DNA of 64,000 bases from Herbiconiux gentiana. GTDB taxonomy: Bacteria; Actinomycetota; Actinomycetes; Actinomycetales; Microbacteriaceae. Where the stretch lies: positions 434,001 to 498,000 of the forward strand of contig NZ_JANTEZ010000002.1 of assembly GCF_024978135.1 (NCBI RefSeq), read 5' to 3'. Under the pieces are notes generated by a model. It made no database searches, was not told the DNA's origin, and saw nothing but the letters and a program-made list of their open reading frames with translations. Of the stretch, positions 25,986-34,255 are shown piece after piece (within the stretch, counting starts at the first letter, position 1; the number at the start of each line of letters is the position of its first letter). The translations under genes were made by a program, and so were the position numbers.

Positions 25986-26702
25986 ATGAAACGAGCCGAA
26001 AGGCAGTACGCCCTCGTCGACCTGCTCCGGGCGGCCCGGCTGCCGCTGTCGGCCGCCCGGCTCGCGGCCGAGCTGCAGGTCTCGCGGCGCACCATCGAGC
26101 GCGACATCGGCGCGCTGCAATCGGCGGGCGTGCCGATCTACGCCGACCACGGCGTGCGAGGCGGGTACTCCGTGCTGCGCGAGTACTCGCTCCCGCCGCT
26201 CAACCTCACGGCGGCCGAATCCATCGCCACCCTCGCCGGGCTCGCCCTGCTCGAGACTTCGCCCTACCAGGGGGCCGCGCGCCGGGCGCGCGCCAAGATC
26301 GACGCGGTGATGAGTGACGAGCACCGGGGCTCGGTGCGGCAGATGCTGCAGACGATGCACACCATCGAGACCGCCTCGCCCTCCGACGAGACGGTGCCGT
26401 TCGGGCTGCTCTCCGACGTGATCGCGGTACGGCGTGTGGTGCACCTCGGCTACCTCGGCGAGCACCCCGACGGCAGCACCGATCACGGCAGTCGCACCGA
26501 GCGCGACGTCGAGGCGCTCGGGCTCCTGCGCGCGGGCGACGCCTGGCTGATGATCGGCTGGTGCCGGCTGCGCGGGGCGATCCGCGGCTTCCGGGTCGAC
26601 CGCATCGTGGCGCTGAGCATCCTCGACGAGGTGCCGCCCGAGCGCGATCCGGCCCTGCTCGAGGCCGACCTGGCGCAGTGGCCGACGCGGCGACTCGCCT
26701 GA
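25986..26702 (+). CDS. DeoR-type HTH / WYL-domain regulator (YafY-like)
   Basis: A 238-residue regulator. The N-terminal HTH_11 domain (RQYALVDLLRAARLPLSAARLAAELQ and VSRRTIERDIGALQSAGVPI) is followed by a WYL domain recognisable in VEALGLLRAGDAWLMIGWCRLRGAIRGFRVDRI. The W-Y-L triad itself reads W-L-M, a mild divergence. WYL domains bind nucleic acid or small ligands, and YafY-like proteins usually control a neighbouring gene. Convergent with the ABC permease, 33 bases between stops. Confidence 0.83.
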   Translation: MKRAERQYALVDLLRAARLPLSAARLAAELQVSRRTIERDIGALQSAGVPIYADHGVRGGYSVLREYSLPPLNLTAAESIATLAGLALLETSPYQGAARRARAKIDAVMSDEHRGSVRQMLQTMHTIETASPSDETVPFGLLSDVIAVRRVVHLGYLGEHPDGSTDHGSRTERDVEALGLLRAGDAWLMIGWCRLRGAIRGFRVDRIVALSILDEVPPERDPALLEADLAQWPTRRLA

Positions 26703-26735
26703 GCGCGCCACGGGTTTCCAGGAAGGCAGGGGCTC

Positions 26736-27587
26736 CTAGGAGAGCACGTCCTTCGTGGCGAAGCGGGCGTAGGCGAGGGCGCCGAAGATCGCGACGTAGG
26801 CCAGCTGCAGCCAGGCGTTGCCGGCGAACGAGCTCCAGTCGATGGGCTGGCGGAGGAGGTCGGCGAAGTCGAGCCAGTGGTAGCTCGGCAGGAACGGGTG
26901 CAGCAGCTCGGTCTGCGAGAGCTGGCCGAGCACCTGCGAGAGGATCGCCACGACGACCGTGGCGGCCATGGCGCCGACCGGGGCATCCGTCAGCGTCGAG
27001 ATGAAGAGGCCGATCGCCGCCAGGCCGAGGAGACCGAGCGCCACGTAGACCGAGATGAGCAGGGCGCGCAGCAGTGCCTCGCCCACGTCGACCGTGTCGC
27101 CCGAGAGCAGAGTGACGGGGCCGATCGGGAAGAGCACTGCGCCCGCGAGGAGGCCGGCGACCGACACGGTGAGGGTGGCGGCGAGGCAGAACACCACCGC
27201 CGAGGCGAACTTCACCACGAGCAGGCGGATTCGCCCGACCGGCGAGACCAGCAGATAGCGCAGCGTCCCGGTCGAGGCCTCCCCCGACACCGAGTCGCCG
27301 GCCACGACGCCGACCGTCAGCGGAAGGAACAGCGGGATCGAGACCACGAGCGCGGTCATGCCGACGAAGAGGCCGTTCTGGCTGATCCGGTCGAGGAACG
27401 CGGGGCCGCGCCCGTCGCCGCCGGTCACACGGATGGCCACCGCGATCAGGATCGGCACGGCCGCCAGCGCGCCGAGCATGGCCTGGGTGCGACGACGGCG
27501 GAAGAGCACGCCGAGCTCGCTGAGGAAGAAGCCCCAGCCGAGGGCCCGCCGGGACGAGCGCACGGCGGTCGGGTCACTGGACGACAT
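26736..27587 (-). CDS. ABC-2 type transporter permease
   Basis: A 283-residue membrane protein with about six hydrophobic segments (for example QAMLGALAAVPILIAVAI, NGLFVGMTALVVSIPLFLPL and VFCLAATLTVSVAGLLAGAV). It has the ABC-2 signature region GDSVSGEASTGTLRYLLVSPV. It forms the channel for the ATPase encoded upstream, which overlaps its start by 14 bases. The ATG at 27587 follows the operon order LolA-like protein, ATPase, permease. The exported substrate is unknown. Confidence 0.83.
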   Translation of the reverse strand: MSSSDPTAVRSSRRALGWGFFLSELGVLFRRRRTQAMLGALAAVPILIAVAIRVTGGDGRGPAFLDRISQNGLFVGMTALVVSIPLFLPLTVGVVAGDSVSGEASTGTLRYLLVSPVGRIRLLVVKFASAVVFCLAATLTVSVAGLLAGAVLFPIGPVTLLSGDTVDVGEALLRALLISVYVALGLLGLAAIGLFISTLTDAPVGAMAATVVVAILSQVLGQLSQTELLHPFLPSYHWLDFADLLRQPIDWSSFAGNAWLQLAYVAIFGALAYARFATKDVLS

Positions 27588-28623
27588 CGAAACCCTCCCC
27601 GGTGAGGGCGACGAAGCTGTCCTCGAGCGAGGGGCGGTCGACCGCGACGCCGCGCACACGCACGCCGGCGCCGACGAGTGCCGCCACCACGTGCTCGGGC
27701 GCGAGCCCGTCAGGGAACGGCGCGACCAGGGCGGTGTCGCCGTCGGCGGTGGGGCCGTGCGGCGCGTCCACCGCGCCGTCACGGGCGGCGGCGCCGTCAG
27801 GAGCGGGGGCGCGGTCGGGCGCCGGGGAGCGGTCGGGCGCCGTCGCCGCTGTCACCACGAGGCCGAGGGGTGCCAGCGTGCTCACGGCGAGCCGCGCATC
27901 CGGAGCCGCCACCGCGAGGTGCAGCGTCGCCTGGCCGGCCGCGCGCAGCTCGTCGATCGTGCCCTGCGCCACCAGGCGGCCGCCGCGCATGACGCCGATG
28001 TGGGTGCACATCTGCTCGATCTCGGCGAGCAGGTGGCTCGAGACGAAGACGGTCGTGCCGGTCGAGGCCAGCGAGCGGATCAGCCCCCGCACCTCGCGGG
28101 TGCCCTGCGGGTCGAGGCCGTTGGTGGGCTCGTCGAGCACGATCAACTGCCGAGGCATCAGCAGCGCGTTGGCGATGCCGAGCCGCTGCTTCATGCCGAG
28201 CGAGTAGGCGCGCACCTTCTTGCCGCCGGCCTGCGTGAGGCCGACCCGGTCGAGGGCCTCGGCCACGCGGGCGCGGCGGGTCGTGCGGGGCGCCCAGCCG
28301 TCGGCCGCGTCCAGCCGCGCGAGGTTGGCGGCGCCCGAGAGGAAGGGGTAGAAGCCCGGGCCCTCGATCAGCGCGCCGACGTCGGGGAGCACGGTGCCGA
28401 GGCGGTCGGGCATCCGCTCGCCCAGCACTGAGATCTCGCCGGCCGTCGCGCTGGCGAGCCCGAGCAGCATGCGGATCGTCGTCGTCTTGCCCGAGCCGTT
28501 CGGCCCGAGGAAGCCGAAGACCGCCCCCGCCGGAACGTCGAGGTCGACCCCGTCGACCACCGTCTGGCGGCCGAAGCGCTTGGTCAGGCCGCTCGTGCGG
28601 ATGGCGGCCGGGGCCGCCGTCAC
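27574..28623 (-). CDS. ABC transporter ATP-binding protein (ABC-2 exporter type)
   Basis: A 349-residue ATPase. Walker A is GPNGSGKTT (about 40-48), the signature is YSLGMKQRLG, and Walker B is LIVLDEPTNGLDP with SSHLLAEIEQM downstream. It is longer than the usual 300 residues because the C-terminal domain contains an insertion rich in Pro, Asp and Ala repeats (PDRSPAPDRAPAPDG and on), encoded by near-repeats at about 27775-27840. GTG start at 28623 overlaps the upstream stop (GTGA). It powers the adjacent permease. Confidence 0.87.
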   Translation of the reverse strand: MTAAPAAIRTSGLTKRFGRQTVVDGVDLDVPAGAVFGFLGPNGSGKTTTIRMLLGLASATAGEISVLGERMPDRLGTVLPDVGALIEGPGFYPFLSGAANLARLDAADGWAPRTTRRARVAEALDRVGLTQAGGKKVRAYSLGMKQRLGIANALLMPRQLIVLDEPTNGLDPQGTREVRGLIRSLASTGTTVFVSSHLLAEIEQMCTHIGVMRGGRLVAQGTIDELRAAGQATLHLAVAAPDARLAVSTLAPLGLVVTAATAPDRSPAPDRAPAPDGAAARDGAVDAPHGPTADGDTALVAPFPDGLAPEHVVAALVGAGVRVRGVAVDRPSLEDSFVALTGEGFDVVQ

Positions 28624-29765
28624 TCGGCCGGGGTCGCGGGGGCGGTCGCGGCGCCGCCGGCGGGTGCCGCCGCGGCGGCCGCCTGCAGTGCGTCGGCCGG
28701 AACCGCTCCGGCGAACACGCGGCCGTCGTCGGTGAGCAGCACCGAGACGAGTGTGGTCTGCAGCACGCTGCCTCCGTCGACCTTCGTGGTCAGCTGCGAG
28801 AACAGCGGCGACGAGGTGAGCTCGGCGGTGTCGGTGCCGACCGGCAGCTCGACCACGCTGCCCCAGCCCTCGCCGGTGACGACGGGCTCCGGATGCGCGG
28901 CCGAGGCATCGGGCGCGTCGCTCTTCGTCGGCAGGGCCTTCTCGGTCACCGTCGTGCCGTCGGGGGCGCTGAAGTCGAAGAGCTCGGCCGACGGGGTGTC
29001 GAGCGAGAGCGACGAGAAGCCGACCTCGAACGCCGGGCTGGAGGCTCCGCGCGCCAGCACCTCGACCTGCAGCGGCATGCCGGTCTCGGAGTCGACCGCG
29101 ATCGAGACCGAGCCGACCAGGGTGGTGTCGGTGCGCGGGGTGAGCACAAGGTCGTAGGCGTCGCGTCCGGCGACGGAGGTGTCGGCGCCGAGCGAGACGT
29201 CGGTGGACGGGTCGACGGCGGTGAGGAAGCGCTGGGCGACGTCGGCCGGGGTGGGGACGGTGCCGGGGGTGGCGGCGCCCTCGTCGCTCGAGTCGTCGCT
29301 GCGGGTCGGGAGCGTCGTGTGCACCGCCGAGTCGTCGCTGGAGTCGTAGAGCCAGACGTCGTCGCCGTTGCGCACGACGTCGCGCTCGGCCAGCTGGTCG
29401 AGCACCTGCACGCGCAGCTTGTCGGAGCCGTCGGCGTAGACCCGGGCCTCGTGGCTGCCCGTGAGCAGCTCGAGCGCGGACTCGGGCGAGAGGCCCCGGT
29501 CGGCCGCGGTGCCACTGCCGTCGGAGCTGCCGCCGGTCGAACCGCCGAAGCCCGACAGGTCGGGCAGGCCCAGCTCGGAGCTCTGCTCGACCGTTCCCGA
29601 GAACGTCTGCACGTCGGCCTGGGCCGCGAGCTCGAGCACCTGCTCGGGCGTCTTCTCGGGCAGGTCGGCCGAGGCGGAGGTGGCGAGCACCCCTCCCGCC
29701 ACGACCACGGCGACGACGGCCGGGGCCGCGATCGCGACCGCCCAGCGCTTCTGGTTACGAGCCAT
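28620..29765 (-). CDS. LolA-like secreted/lipoprotein-carrier-fold protein
   Basis: A 381-residue exported protein. The N-terminus has Lys/Arg (MARNQKRW), a hydrophobic stretch (VAIAAPAVVAVVVAGGVLA) and a likely cleavage after SASA. The mature part has the LolA/LppX-like pattern: PEQVLELAAQADVQTFSGTVEQ, then DKLRVQVLDQLAERDVVRNGDDVWLYDS and DAYDLVLTPRTDTTLVGSVSIAVD. A Gly/Ser linker and an acidic region lie inside. No lipobox Cys. Actinobacterial homologues often precede an ABC-2 exporter, as here, suggesting a substrate-binding or envelope-lipid role. Stop overlaps the ATPase GTG. Confidence 0.75.
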   Translation of the reverse strand: MARNQKRWAVAIAAPAVVAVVVAGGVLATSASADLPEKTPEQVLELAAQADVQTFSGTVEQSSELGLPDLSGFGGSTGGSSDGSGTAADRGLSPESALELLTGSHEARVYADGSDKLRVQVLDQLAERDVVRNGDDVWLYDSSDDSAVHTTLPTRSDDSSDEGAATPGTVPTPADVAQRFLTAVDPSTDVSLGADTSVAGRDAYDLVLTPRTDTTLVGSVSIAVDSETGMPLQVEVLARGASSPAFEVGFSSLSLDTPSAELFDFSAPDGTTVTEKALPTKSDAPDASAAHPEPVVTGEGWGSVVELPVGTDTAELTSSPLFSQLTTKVDGGSVLQTTLVSVLLTDDGRVFAGAVPADALQAAAAAAPAGGAATAPATPAE

Positions 29766-29871
29766 CTGGCATCACTTCTTCCGAGGAACCGACGGCCGTC
29801 TGCTGCGCAGCCGCTCCGGTCAGCTCACGCTACGCCGCGGAACCGTGAGTTGGCTCCGATTCCCGGAGCTC

Positions 29872-30150
29872 TCAGGCGTCGCGTTCGGCGTCGTCGCCGA
29901 GGTCGGCCGCCAGCTCGTCGGCGCTCAGGCGATCGCCCGGGCTGGGCCGGCGGAACGGGGTCGATTCGGCGTGCATCCGCTGCTCACCGGCCGCGCGGTC
30001 GGCATCGGGATCGTCGACCGCCGCCTCGTCGTCGACGTCGGACGCGGTGTCGTCCAGCGGGTCGCCGGCGAGGTCACGCTCCCGTGCGGCCTCGTCGGCC
30101 TCGGCATCGCGCGGATCGCCGACGGGCAGGAAGGGCTCAGAGCTCGACAT
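29872..30150 (-). CDS. Small acidic disordered protein
   Basis: A 92-residue ORF with 27 Asp/Glu and no hydrophobic core: MSSSEPFLPVGDPRDAEADE at the start, ERDA at the end. No domain recognised. The start ATG at 30150 lacks a strong ribosome binding site. It lies in a gap between the LolA-like gene and a small membrane-protein gene on the same strand, and no better ORF covers the region. It could be a real acidic cytoplasmic protein or a chance frame in GC-rich DNA. Confidence 0.45.
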   Translation of the reverse strand: MSSSEPFLPVGDPRDAEADEAARERDLAGDPLDDTASDVDDEAAVDDPDADRAAGEQRMHAESTPFRRPSPGDRLSADELAADLGDDAERDA

Positions 30151-30193
30151 GAGCGGATGCTCGCACCCTCCGGTTACGAACGGGTGAACAATC

Positions 30194-30400
30194 TCAGATG
30201 CTCCACCCGGCGGACCCGCTGGACCGCACGTGATGGCTCACGCCTGCCGCCGCCTGGCCGTCGGTGTGGCCGCGACCGGGGACGTCACGAGGATCGAGCC
30301 GTTCGGAGTAGTCGCCCGTGCGGCGCCGGCGGAGGCCCTGCGCCGTGCCGATGCCCGCGACCAGGGCGCCGAGCGCCCCGAGGATGATGAGGAACCACAT
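30194..30400 (-). CDS. Small single-pass membrane protein
   Basis: A 68-residue ORF. It starts MWFLIILGALGALVAGIGTA, one membrane helix, followed by a basic patch (QGLRRRRTGDYSERLDP) and a polar tail. GGGAGA lies just before the ATG at 30400, which supports translation. The type resembles many uncharacterised actinobacterial membrane peptides; function unknown. Confidence 0.6.
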   Translation of the reverse strand: MWFLIILGALGALVAGIGTAQGLRRRRTGDYSERLDPRDVPGRGHTDGQAAAGVSHHVRSSGSAGWSI

Positions 30401-30482
30401 GGGGTCTCCCTTCGTCGAGGTTCCACGCTAACCGGCACTGGGCGACAGCTGACGATCTCGGAGGGCACTCAGAGGCTCGGCC

Positions 30483-31025
30483 TCACTCCAGCGGCGTGAC
30501 CGTCGCGGTGTCGGCGTTCCAGTGGCGGAGCGCGACGATCTGGGCGGGGATGTCGGGGCCGAGCAGGGCGAGCGCGGCCGGGACCTGCTCGAGGCGGAGG
30601 CGGCGGGCGAGCGTGACGTGCGGCGTCCACTCCCCGGGGCGGGTGTGCGGAGCATCCTCACCGGGAACGGCAACAGAACCGCCGGGGTGGGCGAGGTGGG
30701 CGTGCACCGCCGCGTGCAGCGCCAGCAGGCCCGCGCTCGGCAGAACCGAGCGCACGAGCACCCGCCGGTCGCCCGCGCCGAAGAGCATCGGCGCCCCGAG
30801 CACGACCGGCAGCGGCAGCAGCGACGCCACCTCCTCGGGCAGCGCGAACGGCCCGAACCCGCCCTCGGCGGGCCGCACGGCCAGCGTCAGGTGCGGGGCG
30901 TTGCTCGCCGAGGTGTGCGCCGCGAGACTCGACATCCCGGCCGCGGCGAGCGCCGCCCACTCCTCCCGCACCGCCGCCTCCGCGGCCGCGTCGAACACGG
31001 CCTCCACGCTCACCACCGTCGCCAT
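30483..31025 (-). CDS. 2H phosphoesterase / 2'-5' RNA ligase-like protein
   Basis: A 180-residue 2H-superfamily protein. Two HxT motifs lie one in each lobe: PHLTLAV near residue 45 and PHVTLARRL near residue 138. Family members are cyclic phosphodiesterases acting on RNA 2',3'-cyclic ends or small cyclic nucleotides. The frame continues upstream, but the domain starts MATVVSVEAVFDA at ATG 31025. Divergent from the glycosyltransferase-like gene with an 81-base gap. Confidence 0.77.
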   Translation of the reverse strand: MATVVSVEAVFDAAAEAAVREEWAALAAAGMSSLAAHTSASNAPHLTLAVRPAEGGFGPFALPEEVASLLPLPVVLGAPMLFGAGDRRVLVRSVLPSAGLLALHAAVHAHLAHPGGSVAVPGEDAPHTRPGEWTPHVTLARRLRLEQVPAALALLGPDIPAQIVALRHWNADTATVTPLE

Positions 31026-31106
31026 CCGCCCACCGTATGCCAGGCGCCGGCCGCACGGGAAAGGACGCCGTTCGGAGAGCGCGGCCGGGGGCCCTATTGT
31101 CGGAGC

Positions 31107-31793
31107 ATGGTCACGATCGTCATCCCGTGGAGGCCGCAGCCCTCCCGCCTCGCCGCCTTCGACGCGGTGATCGCCTGGTACCGCGCGGAGCTCGGCGACG
31201 TGCCGGTGCTGATCGTGGATTCCGAGGACGAGGTGTTCAACCTGGCGCGCTGCCGCAACCTCGGGGTGGGGCGGCTCGCCGACCCCGACGAGGTCGTGGT
31301 GATCGGCGACGCCGACACCATCCCCGAGGGTGCGGCGCTGCGCGAGGCGATCGCCGCAGCGGCCACCTCGGGCCGCGTGCACCTGCCCTACACCGAGTAC
31401 CGCTGGCTGGGCGCGGCCGGCACGGCGCAGCACGCTGCCGGGGTGCCGCTCGACGACTGCGACCACGAGGTCGTGCGCGGAGCGTGCTCGGGCGTGTACG
31501 TCACCACCCCCGCCACCTGGGCGAGCCACGGCGGGCAGGACGAGCGGTTCCGCGGCTGGGGATTCGAGGATGCCGCCTGGCACGTCGCCCACGAGACGCT
31601 GCTCGGCGAACCGCCACGGCGGCACGAGGGTCGCGTCTACGCGCTGCACCACGTCGCCGAGCTGCGCGAGGGCCCGAACTACGAGGCGAACGCGGCGCTG
31701 ATGGCCCGCTACCGCGCCGCGGCCACCACCCCCGACGAGATGCGCCGCCTCCTGAGCGGCGAGCCCCACCCCGAGGCGCAGCCGGTCGAGTAG
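31107..31793 (+). CDS. Glycosyltransferase family 2/A-like protein
   Basis: A 228-residue GT-A fold protein: MVTIVIPWRPQPSRLAAF, the strand VPVLIVDS, NLARCRNLGVG, the metal-binding motif VVIGDADT, and later GGQDERFRGWGFEDAAWHVA, which resembles galactosyltransferase-like C-terminal lobes. No membrane segment. The small size and lack of glycan genes beside it leave donor and acceptor unknown; similar proteins are also found in actinophages. Convergent with the AraC regulator. Confidence 0.72.
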   Translation: MVTIVIPWRPQPSRLAAFDAVIAWYRAELGDVPVLIVDSEDEVFNLARCRNLGVGRLADPDEVVVIGDADTIPEGAALREAIAAAATSGRVHLPYTEYRWLGAAGTAQHAAGVPLDDCDHEVVRGACSGVYVTTPATWASHGGQDERFRGWGFEDAAWHVAHETLLGEPPRRHEGRVYALHHVAELREGPNYEANAALMARYRAAATTPDEMRRLLSGEPHPEAQPVE

Positions 31794-31820
31794 CGGGACC
31801 CGAGCCGCGACCGGTCGGCC

Positions 31821-32840
31821 TCAGGCGCTGAGGGTCTGGCGCGGGAGCTCGCCGTAGGCGGCGCGGTACTGCTGCGCGAAGCGGCCCAGATGGGCGAAGC
31901 CCCAGCGCCGTGCGACTTCGGCGACCGCCACGCTGTCGCGACTTCCGGCGGCGAGGTCGTCGTGGGCGCCCGAGAGTCGCACCGTGCGGAGGTAGCCGGT
32001 GGGGGTCGTGCCGAGGCTCCGGCGGAAGGCGGCGTTGAGGGCTCGGACGCTGATCCGGGCGGCAGCGGCGACGTCCGACGTGGTGACGGGCTCGGGAGCA
32101 TGGTCCTCGATGTACCGCACGGCTCGCCGCAGGGTGGCCGACAGCACCGCGCCGCCCTGGGCGCGGTCGGTGCCCGGATCGGTCGGGAAGATCAGCGATG
32201 CCGACGCGAGCAGGGCGTCGGCCGCCGCACCGCGGATCAGGTCGCTGCGCAGCAGCGCGGGGTCGCTGAACACGCTGGTCGCGTAGTCCAGGGCGTACCG
32301 GAGGTGCAGCGCGTGGGCCGGGCTGAGCGGCTCGAGGCGCTCGGGGCGGAATCGCGCGGAGCCGGGCTCCGTGCCGGCCGAGCGGGCGAGGGCGTTCAGG
32401 TCGAGGTTCGCCAGCACGAGCTGCGACCCCTCCGGCCACGACACGGGCTCCCGCCGCCGCACGAGGAACGCCTGCGCCGACGCCGACGCCTGCGCCGACG
32501 CCGACGTTGCCGACGACGCCACCATCGCCGCGGCGGGCCGCGACTGCCCGTGCCGGAGGTGCCCGATGCTGACGACCCGGTCGAAGTCGAGCGACAGTTC
32601 CACCGGGCGCGCGGCCTGGAGCCGGGCGAGCGCCACCCGCTCGTCCGCCGTGACGTGCTGCCGGAACTCGAAGGCCGACGCGGCGACCGACGAGGACGAG
32701 TCGCCGGACAGCGACCCCGACCCCGATCCGAACCCGAACCCGACCGAGACGGGCCGGATGCGCCCCCGAGCGAACACCCGCGACAGCAGCGCCTCGGCCT
32801 CGGGCACCGACCGGGCCGTGTGCGCCTCGTCGACGATCAC
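31821..32840 (-). CDS. AraC-family regulator
   Basis: A 339-residue regulator. The N-terminal ligand/dimer region is AraC_binding_2-like. The C-terminal double HTH includes PVTTSDVAAAARISVRALNAAFRRSLGTTPTGYLRTVRL and VAEVARRWGFAHLGRFAQQYRAAYGELPRQTL. A low-complexity stretch SAQASASAQ comes from near-repeats around 32468-32515 and may vary in length. GTG start at 32840 overlaps the stop of a 42-residue ORF (GTGA at 32837-32840). A longer frame exists to 32993, but its translation before VIVDEAHTARSV is Arg-rich and overlaps the small ORF. Confidence 0.78.
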   Translation of the reverse strand: MIVDEAHTARSVPEAEALLSRVFARGRIRPVSVGFGFGSGSGSLSGDSSSSVAASAFEFRQHVTADERVALARLQAARPVELSLDFDRVVSIGHLRHGQSRPAAAMVASSATSASAQASASAQAFLVRRREPVSWPEGSQLVLANLDLNALARSAGTEPGSARFRPERLEPLSPAHALHLRYALDYATSVFSDPALLRSDLIRGAAADALLASASLIFPTDPGTDRAQGGAVLSATLRRAVRYIEDHAPEPVTTSDVAAAARISVRALNAAFRRSLGTTPTGYLRTVRLSGAHDDLAAGSRDSVAVAEVARRWGFAHLGRFAQQYRAAYGELPRQTLSA

Positions 32841-32965
32841 AGAAGCGGCTCGTCGGGCAGAGCTCCCAGCCGCGGGCCGGCGGAGTCGGTGCCGTACTCG
32901 AGCTGCCAGAGGACCTCGCTGTCGTCGCCGAGGGAGTCCCCCGGGTCGATCGGTGTGCTGCTCAT
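32837..32965 (-). CDS. 42-residue small protein coupled to AraC regulator
   Basis: Reads MSSTPIDPGDSLGDDSEV, continues LWQLEYGTD and ends LPDEPLL. GGAGG lies seven bases before the ATG, a better ribosome binding site than most genes here. The stop is merged with the regulator's GTG (GTGA), so translation of the regulator probably depends on it. No family recognised. It is acidic, with no membrane segment. It could be a leader peptide that couples translation or a small partner protein. Confidence 0.6.
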   Translation of the reverse strand: MSSTPIDPGDSLGDDSEVLWQLEYGTDSAGPRLGALPDEPLL

Positions 32966-33046
32966 CTCGGCCTCCGTCGTCGCTCCCGGTCATTCTGCTA
33001 CGCAGTCGCGCCAGGGATTCGGAGCGCTGACCCGAAAAAGTTGCCG

Positions 33047-34255
33047 CTATCCGGAAAACGTCGGCTGGAACTCCTGCCGCACCGCGGCGCGGATGACCGA
33101 GGCCGCCGCTCCCCGCGCCCAGTCCTCGAAGCTGTGCGCCCGGGTCACCAGCACGCAGTCGGCCGCCGCTCCGAAGGCGTGCGCCGCGAAGGTCGAGCGG
33201 ATGGCCCGCTCGTACAGCTCGAACTCCGCCATGCCCTCGCCCGCCACGAGCACCGTGTCGGGCCCGGTGAGGTTCGCCACGACGGCGAGCGCCGCCCCGA
33301 TCGCGGTGCCCGCGCGGTCGAAGGCCGCCACGGCGCCGGGCACACCCTCCCGCGCCAGCGCGGCGGCCTCGGCGAGGGTGAGGCGGGGAGCATCCGTCAC
33401 CGTGCGCACCGCCCGCAGCACCGCCCCCGACGAGGCCACCGCCTCGACGCAGCCCCGCCGCCCGCAGACGCAGACCGCGTCGAGCGACGCCAGCGGCAGG
33501 TGACCGAGCTCGCCGGCGACCCCGTGCGCGCCCGACACCACGTCGTCGTTCAGATAGAGCCCGCAGCCGATGCCCGAGCCGATGGTCACGACCGCGAACG
33601 AGCCCGAGTCGCGGCCCACACCGAACCAGTGCTCCGCGATGGTGAGCGCCCGCACGTCGTTGTCGACCCGCACGGGCACGCCGAGCCGGGCGGCGAGCGG
33701 ATGCGCGAGCGGCACGCCCCGCCAGCCCAGCAGTGGCGAGTCCCGCACGATCCCGGTCGCGGCGTCCACGTCGCCCGACACGGCGACACCCAGCCCGATC
33801 AGCCGATCGACCCGGTCGCCGAGCAGCCCCCCGAGCTCCTCGGCGACCTGGGCGACCGCCTCGACGACGGCCGCCGGATCGGTCGAGCCGAGCGGTCGCC
33901 GCGCCACGTGCAGGATCGCGGCGGTCATCCCCGTGGCGACCCCGATCACCTCGTCGGGGTTCACCTTCACGCCGAGTACCAGCCGGGCCGACGGCACCAC
34001 CCGCAGGGGGTGCACCGGCCGGCCCGGCGCCGCCCCGGTCAGGGCGGCACCGGCCAGGGGGCGGTCGACGGCCACGATGCCGTCCAGCAGCAGGGGCGCC
34101 ACCGTCTTGGTGACGGCCGCCTGCGAGAGTCCGGTCTGCCGGCCGACGTCGACCCGGCCGATCGGCCCGTGGGTGAGGATGCGCGTGAAGATGTCGACCG
34201 AGGCCGGCGTCCTCAGCGTCAGCCGCGCATCCTCACCCGTGCCGGAGGCGATCAC
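33047..34255 (-). CDS. ROK-family transcriptional regulator (copy 1)
   Basis: A 402-residue NagC/XylR-type regulator. The N-terminal winged helix (SVDIFTRILTHGPIGRVDVG, RQTGLSQAAVTKTVAPLL) is followed by a ROK sugar-kinase-like domain with IGLGVAVSGDVD, TIGSGIGCGLYLN and the zinc motif CVCGRRGCVEAVAS. Last gene of the glycan operon; its GTG overlaps the binding-protein stop (GTGA at 34252-34255). It is clearly paralogous to the ROK gene at 43453 (shared VKVNPDEVIGVAT / VKVNPGEVIGVAT and FEDWARGAAA). Probably a sugar-released repressor of this locus. Confidence 0.87.
   Translation of the reverse strand: MIASGTGEDARLTLRTPASVDIFTRILTHGPIGRVDVGRQTGLSQAAVTKTVAPLLLDGIVAVDRPLAGAALTGAAPGRPVHPLRVVPSARLVLGVKVNPDEVIGVATGMTAAILHVARRPLGSTDPAAVVEAVAQVAEELGGLLGDRVDRLIGLGVAVSGDVDAATGIVRDSPLLGWRGVPLAHPLAARLGVPVRVDNDVRALTIAEHWFGVGRDSGSFAVVTIGSGIGCGLYLNDDVVSGAHGVAGELGHLPLASLDAVCVCGRRGCVEAVASSGAVLRAVRTVTDAPRLTLAEAAALAREGVPGAVAAFDRAGTAIGAALAVVANLTGPDTVLVAGEGMAEFELYERAIRSTFAAHAFGAAADCVLVTRAHSFEDWARGAAASVIRAAVRQEFQPTFSG

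Noticed and set aside
31107-31793. Prophage remnant, since similar glycosyltransferase-like proteins occur in actinophages
   Set aside because: No integrase, structural gene, attachment site or composition change nearby.
32841-32993. N-terminal extension of the AraC regulator
   Set aside because: The extension is Arg-rich and overlaps a better-supported small ORF; GTG 32840 is coupled to that ORF's stop.
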